From NCBI GenBank assembly GCA_916613615.1, contig OU744737.1, positions 1,074,001-1,138,000 on the forward strand: DNA of 64,000 bases, given 5' to 3'. The notes below the pieces were generated by a model, which was not told the origin of the DNA, did not search any database, and saw nothing but the letters and a program-made list of their open reading frames with translations. A program made the position numbers and the translations under genes. This document shows, piece by piece, positions 1-12,285 of this stretch. Numbering within the stretch: the stretch's first letter is position 1; each line of letters begins with the position of its first letter. The stretch comes from Steromphala cineraria (taxonomy: Eukaryota; Mollusca; Gastropoda; Trochida; Trochidae).

Positions 1-1321
1 TACCCTTTATGTTGTGAAATAGCAGAGACTCGAGTGCTACTACCCTTGAAAACTTCATTCCCCAGAAGATGAAATAAGAGCCATTGTCAGTGTCATATGT
101 TTAAACTCACACATGACAAAGGAAGCCAACTTCTAACTGCCATATAGCTTTTCTGCTACTGTGTGATAAACTCCAGTACTCCAGCACCAGTTAAAACGAA
201 TTATTTTCTAGGTAAATAATTAAATAAGGGTCTTGATTTTTTTCATACATTGACTATCTAATGATTAACATTAAGGAACCAGTCCATGAGTTGTTTTGGG
301 TCACATATGACAAACTGTTCAAATAAGTTGTGTATTGTGATCAAAAACTGGACAATACGGCAGTCTATCAGTCAAATGAAATATTTGGAAACTTATCAAT
401 AGTATTCAGAAAGACAGTTACAAGTTAATAATGTTCGAAAGGCCATATAACTATTATCTATGTAAGTTGGAGGTGTGATTATTTCATTTAATGACCATAA
501 TTGAATATTTTACGATTTTCATTTGAAAGAAGCATTGAATGTATTTGGGCTATTATTAGATGGATGAGTGCGATTTTTGGGTGCAGATAATTGATTAATG
601 GAAGCAAACTCTTCATGATGAAAATCGTGGAGTGACTTTTAAGCATATTCACAATTGTTTTCATATCAAATTATAAAAAGAAATACTCTTTATGAACAAT
701 CAATTCATTCCAACTATACACGTTAATTATTTAACTGTTGAAACGCATTCTTAAATTTAAATCATTGTCGATCAGTTATCTTGTTAAAGCTAGCCAACTT
801 GTTTTTATTTAAGTGGTTTAGGGGGAAATGTAATATATATTTAACACTATACTGCTTATATACGCGATTCTATGCTTCTGCCCTTTACTGCTTTTCTACG
901 CGATTCTACGCCTTTCGAGACCTACGCAAGTCTAGCCCTGTGCATCAACAAAAACGCTGAATCTTGTGGAAATTATGTCTTACATCGCTTCTGCATACAC
1001 ACAATTTACGTTCCTATTTTTAAAATGATAATTTCCTTTCCAATCTCTTGTTTATTTCAAAACCCGAGGCACATGCTTAAAATCGTCATGACTCGGAAAA
1101 TAAAGTTTGCCGTATTTTTATCCAATCAGCGAAGGGCGTGTTTACAGAGGACCGGTTATGTTTTTGTAACTGGACCCTTTTATAATAGTATCATAGTTAG
1201 CTTATTTCAAGATTAAAATCCACAAACATTAAGTTTTAAAGGTGATAATTAATGCCTCTTTGATTGATAACCTTTATTTTGCTGTGACAGCTTGATATAA
1301 ATTGATCATCGTTTTGAGCGA
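1..1321. other. AT-rich non-coding sequence, no gene recognised
   Basis: No convincing exon, repeat array or RNA gene is visible. The open frame at 872-1216 has no recognisable domain or splice context and reads like chance. This stretch is probably upstream or intergenic sequence for the exon that starts at 1376. Confidence 0.5.
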
Positions 1322-1330
1322 CCCGGAAGT
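1322..1330 (+). promoter_or_regulatory. ETS-type site (CCCGGAAGT) upstream of a first exon
   Basis: The core CCGGAAGT lies about 50 bp before the ATG at 1376. ETS/GABP-like CCGGAAG sites close to start sites are common in TATA-less housekeeping promoters. Here the site supports reading 1376-1428 as a first exon. Use of the site is inferred. Confidence 0.35.
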
Positions 1331-1375
1331 AAATATTATGAACACTGGTTGACTGAGGCCGTGTTTTCTGTCGAA

Positions 1376-1428
1376 ATGTCATTCAAGGCGATGCAAGCTG
1401 TTAAAAAGTTGCCAGTGGACGTTATAAG
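1376..1428 (+). CDS. putative first coding exon of an unidentified plus-strand gene
   Basis: ATG at 1376 opens a 53-nt frame reading MSFKAMQAVKKLPVDVI plus two bases of a further codon. It ends at a consensus donor, AAG|GTGAGT (GT at 1429), giving splice phase 2. The short basic N-terminus could be a mitochondrial targeting start or a small housekeeping protein; I do not recognise the family. An ETS-like site lies 50 bp upstream. The exon at 38021-38102 begins with the single base needed to complete the split codon and continues without a stop, so the two may be consecutive exons. The piggyBac remnant would then lie in the first intron. Confidence 0.45.
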
Positions 1429-1626
1429 GTGAGTATACGTGTAAATAATGATATGGTTCTGAATATTATCAAAAGTCAAATAGTTTTGCTTTGTAAAAAT
1501 TGTCTATCATCAAGTTTGAAAGCACAGGAACAACTATTCATATAAGGGCATTCTACACACGGACTGCCCAAAGTTGTAAAATTTGATTGACAGATGTAAA
1601 CAAACAAACAGACGACATCCTTCAAG

Positions 1627-3657
1627 ATGTCACAGGTGTCAAGTGACTTTACGTGGCACCCATCGCAGACAGATGAAAGTGATATGAGTGGAAATAATGA
1701 TTTTTCTTCTGAATGCTAAATTACTGCAGTACCTGCACATTAATGAATCAACCAATGGCACAGATCCACTAGGTAAAGTGAGACCACTTCTAACCGACGC
1801 TCTGTCCAACATAAGGGAGAATTATGCCCCAAAGCAGCACCTGTCCCTAGATTAGGGCATGGTTGCATTTAAAGGGAGACACACTGCAGTACAATACAAT
1901 CCCTCAAAACCAATCAGGAGAGGTTTGAAAGTTTGGATGCTCTGTGATAGCCAGTCTGGCTTTTGTCACAAGTTTTAGGTTAGAAAATGAGCATTTACTC
2001 TACCTATTTGACTATCAATTCTTTACTCTGTATACAAATGGATGAATATTACAAGTTATCAAGCTGATTTATTTGATATTTAATTAAAATTATTTATAAA
2101 GTGCAAAATTATTATCAGAACTTTTAAAAAACTATATCAGACCTTTTACCAAATCATCATGATGAAAATGTCATTTCAGGTGTACATGGGAAAACTGCTT
2201 GAAGGGGATAGCGGTCCAACGGATACAAGGTGACCCAAGGTCTAACAACCGAGCTGGCCGGGAAACACCACCAGGTGTTCTTCGACAGCTATTTTACATC
2301 CAGCCCTCTACTGATCTCACTGAAGGAAGATGGCATTTACACCTGTGGTACTGTAAAAGCAAACAGGAAGGGTCTTCCGCATGAATTCAGGTTAGTCAAG
2401 TCATTTATCATTTAAAACAAAGTGGTAATACTTTAGGATAGTCAAGTTACAAAATGTGTCTGTTGTGAATCAGAGGTTGTGAAATATTTTTCATTTGTAT
2501 TGTATTGTTATTCTTCAACTTGTAAGGGAATAATCAATGAATCATATTATTATTGCTGATAAGTCATCATTATCAAGGTAGAAAATAAACATTAATTAAC
2601 TTAGTGGTAGTCTGTAGGGCTACTAATTCAAGTTTTAACCAGCAAGAATTGAAAGCAATAGTGCATGACAACTACAAGGTATTAATATACATTTGTATGT
2701 GTCCATTGATGATATCTAACTTGGTAAAGGGGGAAATTTCAACACCTGCTGTGACTAATCCATTGTTTTTGAGGTAATATTCCAAACCTACATGGATGGA
2801 GTATAAAGTGTTTGGAGCCAATATTAAACTTAATTCATTCCTCAGACAGAAAGTGCAAATTTCTAGCCCAGTTACTATTTATGTGTGTTTCTTGTGAGTT
2901 AATGACTATTTTGTCTGTTAGCCTAGTTAAATAATGGTGACATTTACAGTGTGTACTGATTGTTAAAGTTATAAACTGTTTGTTTCAGAAGCCTTCTAAG
3001 ATGCAGCAGGGCGAATCCCGAGCATACCAGTGCAGACAGCTGACAGCCTATGTATGGCAGGATAAGAGGCCCATCATCCTTCTTGCAACAACATCGGACC
3101 CTACTGATGACGTCCCTGCACTGGGACGGCAATCGGACGGATCGTGGACGCGTGTCTCCAGACCCGGCGCAGTGGCTTTGTACCAGCAGCACTTCAGGGG
3201 TGTCGACAAGTGAGATCAGCTTAGAGCTGCCTATCCAGTTGGAAGAGCTTCAAGGAAGTGGTGGAGATATATCTTCCATTTTATAATCAATATCTGTATG
3301 ATAAATGCTTTTATCACAGCAAAGGAGTCTGCAAGAGCTGAACAAGAGTGGGCAAAGAGTCGCTACTGCCAACTTGAATTCAGGATGAATCTTGTACATC
3401 AATTGGTTTCAGCATTCCAACATAGGGGGAGATCCCGTAACGGTGTGTTGCCACTAACCTGTTCCACACTGCATGAGCACAGATTGGTGCGCCTTAAACG
3501 AAAGAAGTCGACTTGCAAGTGGTGTCGTGCAAAGAGAGGTGTGAGGCGGGATACCGTCTATGGCTGTGTGTCGTATAACCAGCACTTCTGCTCCCTGGCC
3601 CACCACAGTGCCTACCATGCTATAGGACCACACACTCAACAGGAACATGAACAGTGA
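1627..3657 (+). pseudogene. decayed piggyBac (PGBD4-like) transposase, three blocks separated by intron-like gaps
   Basis: Block 1 (1627-1979) has an acidic N-terminus starting MSQVSSDFTW. A large internal deletion and frame change near 1719 follow, then a block with LGKVRPLLTD and FKGR. Block 2 (about 2173-2396) has HHQVFFDSYFTSSPLL and CGTVKANRKGLP. Block 3 (about 2990-3657) has RPIILLATTS, FRGVDK, RKWWRYIF and a C-terminal Cys-rich finger beginning CKWC. These are family landmarks of DDE piggyBac transposases. The three expected catalytic Asp codons are present at 1850-1852, 2284-2286 and 3205-3207. It is inactive: TAG at 1853, TAG at the block 1 end, a one-base frame slip near 2230 and TGA at 3211. 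Both gaps start with GT, end with CAG and fall at homologous joints, so they were probably introns. A decayed domesticated copy or an intron-bearing transposon both fit. Confidence 0.88.
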
Positions 3658-3659
3658 TC

Positions 3660-5630
3660 ACAGTGTCTTTCACATTCTCACTTTGAAGCAAAGATTTACC
3701 AGTACCTGACATTCATAGACTCTTCATGCTTTCCTCCACTAAAAACTGATATTGATACATTCTGACTTATAAATCTTATATCATTTGCAAACTGGCAACT
3801 GCACTGTGTACATAGAGTTATTCTTTGTTATGTGTTTCAATGTTTTCAAGGGAGACAATCCAATTTAAACTGTAACGGTAACCATCTTTTCATGAGTTGT
3901 AGGAAATTTACTGCATATCATACAATATGATTAGTAAGCATCAGTATAAAAGTAATAATTTATACATGTACTTTAAACATTGGATTCTGATATGGTGAGC
4001 CTTGAGTTCATTAGAGAATTTTGGAATGATTGAAAGTGAATTGTCTCCCCTTGATCAACATGTTTCTTTATTTGTTTCTACATTGTGAATGAAATGAACA
4101 TAACTTATATATATTTGACATATTTGATTGATTGTGTAACAATAAGAGACCAGTACATGATGATTCATGTCTATGATAATGATAATCACTCAAGTGTTTG
4201 CCTCATCAACAGACTTGTTCATAATACAGATGTCATGATTGCAAGAGTTGATAAGCTAATGTTGATAGACTATAGTTTCTGTGAATGTTTCCTATTTCAT
4301 ATTAACTAATAAGGAATGTTAGTTGCATTATTAAATAAGAATAAATTAAGCATTCTACTCTTATTCCTCTCATGTTTTTTCTTCCAACTGTGTTGCAGTT
4401 TTGGAAGTCAGTGATTCAACAGCAGTAAAGAACATAGCAGACTTCACATTGGAATTAATTGATTATTTATATTATTTCTTGATTGTTAAACATTCAAAGC
4501 TGTTATCTGCTTTAATGTGCTATAACATCATTAAGGAAAGGCTAATGTTACGTTTGTGATTTACATTTGCTCTGATGAAGTCATTTAAATTACTTTCCTT
4601 GATCATCATTTGAACCAGATTATCTCCCCTTATCCATCAATCAAACAAATCTTTACATCCAAACTCTCAAGTGTACTTTATCTTTTTATTGTTCTTTATA
4701 ACCTTAGAGTACTAGTTATTCTTAAACTGCTTATTAAATAGCTCTTAAATGGGTTTTTGTCTCTTAAACCTTTTCAGGATATAAACATAAGTATCTTTCA
4801 CCTGCTGTAAAGTGTACTCGTTAAGATATCGTTAATGAATTTAAAAAAGTTAAAAAAATACTTTTTAGTGACCGAGAAATCATTAAGGAATAATTGTATC
4901 ATATCAAAAGTTACATTTTTTTATTTCTAATTGTTTTTAATTTTCTTGCAAGCAGTAAGGGGCTGTGAAGGTGCTTGTCAGGTAAGAAGGAAGGGGGTTG
5001 TTGGGTGTCGGTATTGCAAGCAGTAAAGAGTTTAAAAAAAACAGAACTACCTTTGGCATATCGACCATAAAGAACTCGAGCTGAATATAAGTGAAATATG
5101 AGGAATATTCACATAATGAGTGTACATGTTTGTTAAGAAAGTGCAATACTCAAAATATAAATTTCTTCATTTATCTAATATTAAAAACCGGACAGGTATA
5201 TAATCATCCGGACTGGCAGATGTTTAAAGTAACCAGTCCGGCTGTCTGGCTTTAGTTTTTGGGAGTTTTATACACTGGGTACTTGCATTAAAATTTTGTG
5301 GATTTAAAGAACTTCTGTAGATAGAAATTTTATCCCATGAACATAATTTACATCTCAAGTGCAAGAAATGAGTGAATGAAGGATGTGCTTAGAATGAAAT
5401 TCAAATTGCAGACGTTTGAGACACGCCCATTATCGATAACTAATGATTGAATCTTTCTTCTTTTAGATAATGAGTTTATCCTTAAACAGTTTTGTTTATA
5501 TTTGAAACAGCGCCTTCTTTCTTGTCAGGCAAATTTTCCCTGGTAGAGGTAGGGTAACAATAACGTTTCCCCAGTGTATCTATGGTATAAGTTATGATAG
5601 GATAGAAAGGTGAACTCTGTCCTCCACAGT
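3660..5630. other. AT-rich sequence without recognised gene
   Basis: This follows the transposase stop. No coding exon, terminal repeat or RNA gene could be supported. A short phrase (TTGCAAGCAGTAA) occurs twice near 4947 and 5014, without evident meaning. Confidence 0.4.
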
Positions 5631-5639
5631 GAACCCATT

Positions 5640-5745
5640 TACATGGCGATGAGGTCAGATGATTTAGTATTTAACGATGCTTTCAAGCATATTTCAAATA
5701 TATCATGGCTCATAGTATTATTGCAGGGAGAAAGTCCTCAATGCT
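5640..5745 (+). repeat. diverged copy of a dispersed repeat (5.6, 21.2 and 49.8 kb)
   Basis: The segment with CTTTCAAG, TATTTCA and GCAGGGAGAAAG recurs around 21240-21320 and 49858-49920 with about 75-85% visible similarity. No protein is encoded. It is probably part of an old interspersed element. Confidence 0.45.
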
Positions 5746-6912
5746 ATTTTCACTATGCAATGTGGTGAAACCTTCCATCATCGGCTGGACCTGAAATTCA
5801 GTGTTATCTTGCACTCAAAAAGTTCAGTCAGTTTCCTACTGCAAACAAAATTGCCGAGCCCTTTGCTGTATTCGAACCCTGAACCACTTGTTCCACGCCC
5901 CTCTCCAAATAACATTGATGGAGTTTGCATGCAATATCATGTTGATGCAGATACAAAATTCCATTTGAGGCTGTTTGTTTTATCAAAACAGTTTTTTTTA
6001 AACCAATGTCTCTGCCATAAGAAACTCTTTTCAATAATGTCACATGCTGTATATTATGTAGAAAGGCATTCAAATTAAAATTACATTACATGTATTCTTT
6101 TAAAGGGTTATTTATAACCTTTAGTAAATAGAGAATCTCAGTAAGAGTTACAAATATCCGAAGCTTGCCGAGGATTTTAAACTTTTATCAAGGAGTGTTG
6201 ATATATTGATATCAGAAGACAAAAGTTTGGGACTCTATTTAACATCCTAAATAATTCTTCATTAGGTTTTAAAAGAATGATGAACATTTCTGAATACAAA
6301 ACTCATATTTGGGTTTCAGTGCTGTGATGTCATAGCATTGTGATGTTATCATGTTTATGATGTCATAGCATTGTAAGGTGATTAATTGATGATGCAAAAG
6401 TATTGTGATGTCATGTAGATGACGCCATCAGGGCATTGTTCCAAATCTACTGACTGTCAAAACGATATGGAAGCCAGTTTTGGATGAAAACACAAATAAT
6501 AACCCAACTAAAACCTCATTTGTTCACATCATCAAGGACAGTAGATCGAGATTGCTTTCATTTAGAAGCAGTTGCAGAGTGATCTTACAACTGTAAATAG
6601 AGAAACCACATGCAAGCATTTGTGTTTTAATCTTACCAATACAAGGCATTGCACTTGATGAAATATAATTGTAGAAGAATTTTATAAAGTCTATTAAAAG
6701 ATACTTAATTGTTTATACCTTTAACAGATGAAACCAAAATTCATTGCGGAAAGTAATTGAAGTTTTGTTTTGTTGGAACACACACCTTTTGAAATGGACT
6801 GTTCTTAATCTAATTTATAACTAAAATAGTCAAACCCTTGTTATGTTTCATATTCTTCTGCAATATTTTGAATGAATTATGATATGTTTGATTCCAAAAG
6901 TACAGAAGCCTG

Positions 6913-7172
6913 TTACCGCCAACATAAAATGAAAAGCTTCTGGCAATAACGACTGTTCATCTCGTAAATACGACTTTCAATTTGAAGGCAATGATAAATT
7001 AAGACTGTCACGACAGTAACCTTTTTGAGAGATAAGCTCCTTCCACAAGTTTCGTTCAATTTCACCGACACACATATGTTTTTACTTGCTCCTTGTGCCC
7101 AGTTAAGGAATTCTTCAAATGTGTATCCCTTATCATGGACTATTTGAATACATCTATCAATTGCATCCATGT
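6913..7172 (-). CDS. possible exon, unrecognised protein
   Basis: The minus strand has an 85-codon open frame starting MDAIDRCIQIVHDKGYTFEE and containing ICVSVKLNETCGRSL. Composition (mixed hydrophobic/charged, regular Cys and Trp) is more protein-like than the surrounding AT-rich DNA. An AG acceptor-like site (CCTATCCTAAAAG) lies just before the frame. Only a weak donor (AAG|GTTACT) is visible within it, so the true 3' edge is uncertain. I do not recognise the family. It may be a lone exon of a minus-strand gene or chance. Confidence 0.3.
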
Positions 7173-7675
7173 CACTCTTTTAGGATAGGCAATTATTTTC
7201 AATTAAACACCCAAAAAGTCTATCACAAAATATATATAGAAATTGATATCATAATAATTATGCTACATGATATGCATTGTATATATTTTAGTGTCATCTA
7301 AACATTAATTAAGATTTATTCGTTAACTAATAACATATATTCATCCCAAATGCTGAACACACTTTTTGGACCATTGTGTGTAGAAGTTCAATGAAGTTCA
7401 TGAAGGCTAGGTAATCAGTGATTTTTTAAAGTATGGTTTGAATAAATCTAAAGCATCATTACAATAAGTAATGGTCTTTCTAAATGTTGGGACTAGGGCA
7501 AACTGACCAAGGTTCGGACAGCGTCCCATTTTAAATATCTTCAGAGATTGTATTGTCAAATATTTTATGAAGAAAATTTGTAAACTAAGTAAATTAAGCA
7601 AACTGTGTTATAAACAATCATCATTTCTACAATTTTATGATAAAAATTGATTGCAGACTACCTGCAAAAAGACAG

Positions 7676-7963
7676 TTTAAAGGGACAGTTGTAAGACAAT
7701 ATATTCAAACTAAATGGAACAGTAATAATTCTGATACATAATGTTAAGTTTAGCCATGCGATTCCTTTTTCTTAATCAAAGTTAATTAAAGGTGTTCACA
7801 AAAAATGGCCGCCAATGGAATTCATGTGAATCGTCATACTTTGTCCTCTGACTATGGCTGATTGGCTTGTGTAATGAGATTAATGACACTATCAAAGTAA
7901 TAATAAACAGTGAACATTTTATAAATTTTTAAATTATCAAAAAACGTGCTACTGCCCCTTAAA
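7676..7963 (+). mobile_element. short inverted-repeat element (MITE-like), copy 1
   Basis: About 290 bp ending in AACGTGCTACTGCCCCTTAA. Its interior (GTGTTCACAAAAAATGGC, then TTTGTCCTCTGACTA) is shared with the copies at 20514-20874 and, inverted, 20905-21190. The best-preserved left end is AAAGGGGCAGTAGCACG (copy at 20.5 kb), the reverse complement of the right end here. TTAA occurs at the outer edges of copy 2, but I cannot be sure of the target-site duplication. Confidence 0.6.
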
Positions 7964-8925
7964 GTTATGTATAGAAAATCACCAAGGTTTTTTACCTAAC
8001 TTCGGACAATACAACTCTATTTGCCTGTATACACACAGCTTAAATATAGTCATTGAAATAGTTCCTATCATCACCAAACATGCATTAGGTCATCTATGTA
8101 CAATAATATAACAGTATTTCTCCAACATGATAAACTTCCGCAAGTGTCGCATGAGTCATTTGAAGTTGATGACGTCACAAAGGCATTTGCAAGCTCTGAC
8201 ACAAAAACCATCGTAAAAGCTAAACTAAATGTTTTCAAAGTAAAACGTCTTGCTTGAATGTTTATTTTTGTTTCCTAAGCATTTGTTGGGCAATTTTTTT
8301 TATTACAGATCAATATAAAGAAAGGTTAAAAGTGTCAGAAACTGTCCGAACTAAAGTCCTTTTGATATAATATTTCGAAAATCTTGATATTAACTCCCAA
8401 GTTCATTTTAGAATTGCAAATGTCAATAGATGTTTGATTGTTTCCCTTTTAAAATAGATATAATCCAAGATGGTTTGGCACTACCTCCATTATCTTGGCT
8501 TTGTGTAAACATTTACATAAACAAATAATATCTGGCCACATTCTTCCATGTAATTGGTAAAGTGTTCTATTTTAAAAAGTTTGTTGATTAATGTGTCCGA
8601 CAATAAAATGTAATGCTGAATGTGATGCAGAAAACACAGCTAAATACAGACTTCGCATTTCTATTTCAGGGTGTGAATGTGATAATATATTGTGGGGATA
8701 AAGGGGATAGCTAGGGGTATCTTATCCTTATTGTTAGCCTCTGAGTTGCTGTCGGTGTGTGTCAGTCTTATGACTCGTGGACCAAAATGGTGCCGGTAAA
8801 ATTGAAAAAAATTGATTATGGTCACTCTTGTAAATTACAAGTTGCAGGGATTGAAGTAAAGATGATATGCTCTATTGTGATGGGTTTCTGAATGAAAATA
8901 TCAGATAAAGTGAATTTTATTTCAT

Positions 8926-8948
8926 TATGAGTGAGTGAGTGAGTTATT
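8926..8948 (+). repeat. short (GAGT)n run
   Basis: Four to five GAGT units in otherwise AT-rich DNA. No coding or structural context was seen. Confidence 0.6.
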
Positions 8949-9399
8949 GTTTTTCGCTGATTGGGCAATACTTCAGCCATTAGCGGCGTCCTTTCGTTAT
9001 AAAAGAGGATAATGTCCATATTTACACATTACAAACACAAAATATTACGTCCTCAAATTGACATATAAACTAAAACTGTAAAGCGATTGATAAGGTATAA
9101 ATTGGTAACATCAGAATTAAAATATTGTTCAGATTGGAAATAAAGCCGTCATTAAACTGAGAACAAGTTGTATTAAGAGCCAAGAGACAAGTTTTAAAAA
9201 TCGATGTTTCAGCGAATTTCACAACAATTTGTATATGAATTATCTAAATATGTTGCAAATTTCCTCAGTTTATTTGGAATATTCAATAGATAAGAGTTAT
9301 CAAAACAATGTCTCATTTTTTGGCTCGGAGGTATAACACATTTATCCAGAGACAGTGAAATGTAAGTCAAGTGAATGTTTCGTTTCTACCCAGATGCTT

Positions 9400-9475
9400 T
9401 TTATAATACCCTACAAAGTTGCTTGGGTTATATATAGTTGGTGTATCCGACCATCTGTCTGTCTGGCCGCCAATA
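9400..9475 (-). repeat. reverse-oriented end of a microsatellite-bearing dispersed element
   Basis: Read on the minus strand this contains a GACAGACAGATGG run followed by a segment ending GGGTATTATAAAA. It matches the right-end layout (ACAG/ACGG run, then GGGGTATAA) of elements ending near 49720, 49997 and 56158. Confidence 0.4.
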
Positions 9476-9479
9476 CATG

Positions 9480-10550
9480 CATCTGTCACCTTTTGTTCAA
9501 TTGATAACTCTGATATTTATAGCTGTAATGTAAGGAAACTTGTCACATGTAATCACTAGATGTAGGATGAATTTGCAAACATAATATACTTATTAACTTT
9601 GGGGTAAAGATGTACTTTATGTATGATTCAGTCCCTCATCATTAATCATAGAATATATTTCTAAATCAATTGTCAAATACATATGCATATACTTTATGAG
9701 CTTGCTGATAAAGGCTTTCTGATCATTAATCCTAGTACTCTAACTGCAATTTTTGTAGGTTCTTATTGCCAATCAATGGTAATGATGATGTAAATAGTGA
9801 CTCAACCAGAAGGTCAGTTTTGGGTTAAGGATAGATATCTTTATTAGGTAAACTTTGAAGTTCACTGACCCACTAGGAAACTGTTCTTGTCTTGCTTCTC
9901 ACGTGCAGCACCTGCGCGCTCAAGTTTCGCCTTGGCTAAAATTAGAACTTATGAAACAGTGCTTTCTGATAACTTGCCGTGTGAAAAAAGATATACCATA
10001 CTTTCAAATTGATCTGTAGGGGGAATTACATGTTTACTTTAATGTGTGAATTGGGCAGAGTGTAAATTATACTTATGTATTCAGCAATTTGAAGACATAC
10101 CGGTTTTTCAAATGTACATATAACAATTATTCATGGAGAATAAACATGAGTTTTTTTCACACTATGACATTCATAAAAAAAATTGAAATTTACTGTTTGG
10201 TAATACTGTCTACCAAAAAAAGGCAAATATATGTTCTGTGTTATCTTAAATAACTACTCGAGCTATTTGTATGTGTGTCTAAATAACTCTAGACTTGTTG
10301 AATGAGGATGTAGACTGCCGTAATAAAGGTTCCTATTTGATAAACCTTCAGTATGCTTGACTAAACAAGAGTCTTCATTTAGAAATTAGTAGAGCAATCT
10401 GAAATGATGAGGGTCATTCTTCATCAAGTTGAATGGTTTCCTGCATACAAAATCTTGGACACAAATTGATAGTATTTATATGGAGAGAAAATGTGTTTCT
10501 GTGCAATTAAACTAGTTGTGTACAATATGCTATGCAGATGCAGTTGTTGT
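9480..10550. other. AT-rich sequence, nothing recognised
   Basis: No exon or repeat array can be supported here. An ACGTGCA-containing segment near 9900 resembles one near 11405 and may be an old dispersed repeat. Confidence 0.35.
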
Positions 10551-10554
10551 ATCT

Positions 10555-10790
10555 TGCAAATATTGCAAATATTCATCACAAATCTAGACCTACTTTTCTT
10601 ACATTGGTGTTCATCACAAATCTAGAGTTGCTTTTCTCACAATGGCCGATTAATACAGATCTAGACTTGATTTTCTCAAACTAGCATTTAATATAAATCT
10701 AGACTTGCTTTTCTTACACTGGTGTTCAAAACATACCTAGATTTACCCTTCGTAAACTTCTGATTTTTCTAAACCTAGACTTTCTCTTCA
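10555..10790 (+). repeat. short degenerate tandem repeat (~45-55 bp, 4-5 copies)
   Basis: The phrase AAATCTAGACTTGCTTTTCT recurs with changes at about 10580, 10620, 10660 and 10696, and once more degenerate near 10740. Spacing is irregular. It is not coding. Confidence 0.6.
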
Positions 10791-10799
10791 AACAAAATT

Positions 10800-11950
10800 A
10801 ATCATTATCTCGGTTTTGTTCACATAAAAACGATTGAACATCATTTTTGTTATTTTTGACTAGACCCCTGACATTACACATTCCTGAAATCAAAATATAT
10901 ATTTTTCCTGTATTGATAATGAGATATATAGATGCAGGCAGTGTAAGTGGTCAAAGAGATACATGGAGATTTCATGTTCATATTTACTCGGGAACGTTGA
11001 TAAGTAATAGGTAGAAAAAAAACCGTGATTATCTGCTTCGATGCTCTCACATCTGCATATTTTAGTTTGTAAAAATAATTTCTATTAATAATCAACAGAT
11101 AGGTCTGAAAAATCATTGTCATATCATACACTTTATGAATGATTATACGAGTTTACAAATGCCATAATGGAAACTTATTTAGAATGTATTGACATTACAT
11201 TGACATATCAAAATGCATTACTACTATTCACTGTTAGTTGTACAAATATTCTTCATTAAGCGACTTTGTTATATATTTTATTTAATTGATCTCCTATGTC
11301 TGTATGGATATATGGGATTTGTGAATATTCATTAGAGAATGGTAGACAGTTTGAAAGCTTAAAAGTTGGCAGACGGGATCTGCACCTGTGTTAATCTTTC
11401 TTTCCACGTGCAACGCATGAAGGGTACAACTTTGCCCTGGTTAGAAGTCCTTTAAAACAGCTCCGGCTTGGCTACTCATTTATGGACGTATTTAAGAAAT
11501 TAGATACTTTGCAATATAACAGATAATTCAAGCAAATAATGGTATCCTACCACCAAATGTAGAAATATGTTATTTCATTAAGTTTGTTAGATCCTGATTA
11601 GCAAGATTCATAGGAAAATTGCGTTGGTTACATTCACTAGGACTGGTGATAAAGGTTTCAATTATAGTTTAAGTGATTTTTGTGGAACATTTCCGAACAG
11701 CTTCAGCCAAAACATAATATCAACTCTCAACCATTCATAATTTTAACAATTAATGTGATTTATTCTATAATTTGTTAACAAAGAGTGTGTTTTTTTTCTA
11801 AAATTAAAAAAAATTGTGACTCCCACAGAAAAATTGGTGTATCATTCTGATTTTTAAAATCAAATTGATAAATTTTGAAATAATTATTTTCAGTTTGACT
11901 ATGAATTAAAAACCAAAAAAATACATCTAGGACCTAAATACTTCATCAAG
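10800..11950. other. AT-rich sequence, nothing recognised
   Basis: No exon, RNA gene or array is visible. Composition changes sharply to GC-richer sequence at about 11950, where the SET gene promoter begins. Confidence 0.4.
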
Positions 11951-11957
11951 TGAGAGT

Positions 11958-12244
11958 GGGCGGGGCCTAGCTAGAGTCACAATTTGTAGGAAGAGCCACG
12001 TCAACGCGATCAAACCACAGGGAGAACTGGGTTGCGTTCGGGCGATCAGTATTGGCTGGGAACAAGTCTTAATTTTAGGTACCAGTAGCACATGATTACT
12101 GACAAAAGCATGTTGCATTTAGAACATCTTGTGTTGATGTTGACGACCAAACGATTCAGATGCGCACGCACCTGGTCAGGTTGTCTGGTGGGAGGAGCCT
12201 AAGGCAGGGTATAAAGTCTTCTCCCGCCACAATTTTGCCATTCC
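11958..12244 (+). promoter_or_regulatory. histone-gene-like promoter of the SET-domain gene
   Basis: Elements in order: a GC box GGGCGGGGC at 11958-11966; an inverted CCAAT box ATTGGCTG at 12051-12058; a TATA box TATAAAG at 12210-12216; and CCATTCC at 12238-12244, which fits the cap-site consensus of many histone genes (YCATTCR) except at the last base. The spacing of 30 bp from TATA to the presumed start A at 12240 is standard. This predicts a 5' UTR of about 46 nt before the ATG at 12286. The elements are seen directly; their use is inferred. Confidence 0.7.
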
Positions 12245-12285
12245 GCTCTCAATCTTCGCACCATTGATCTGAGCAATTTTTCACG

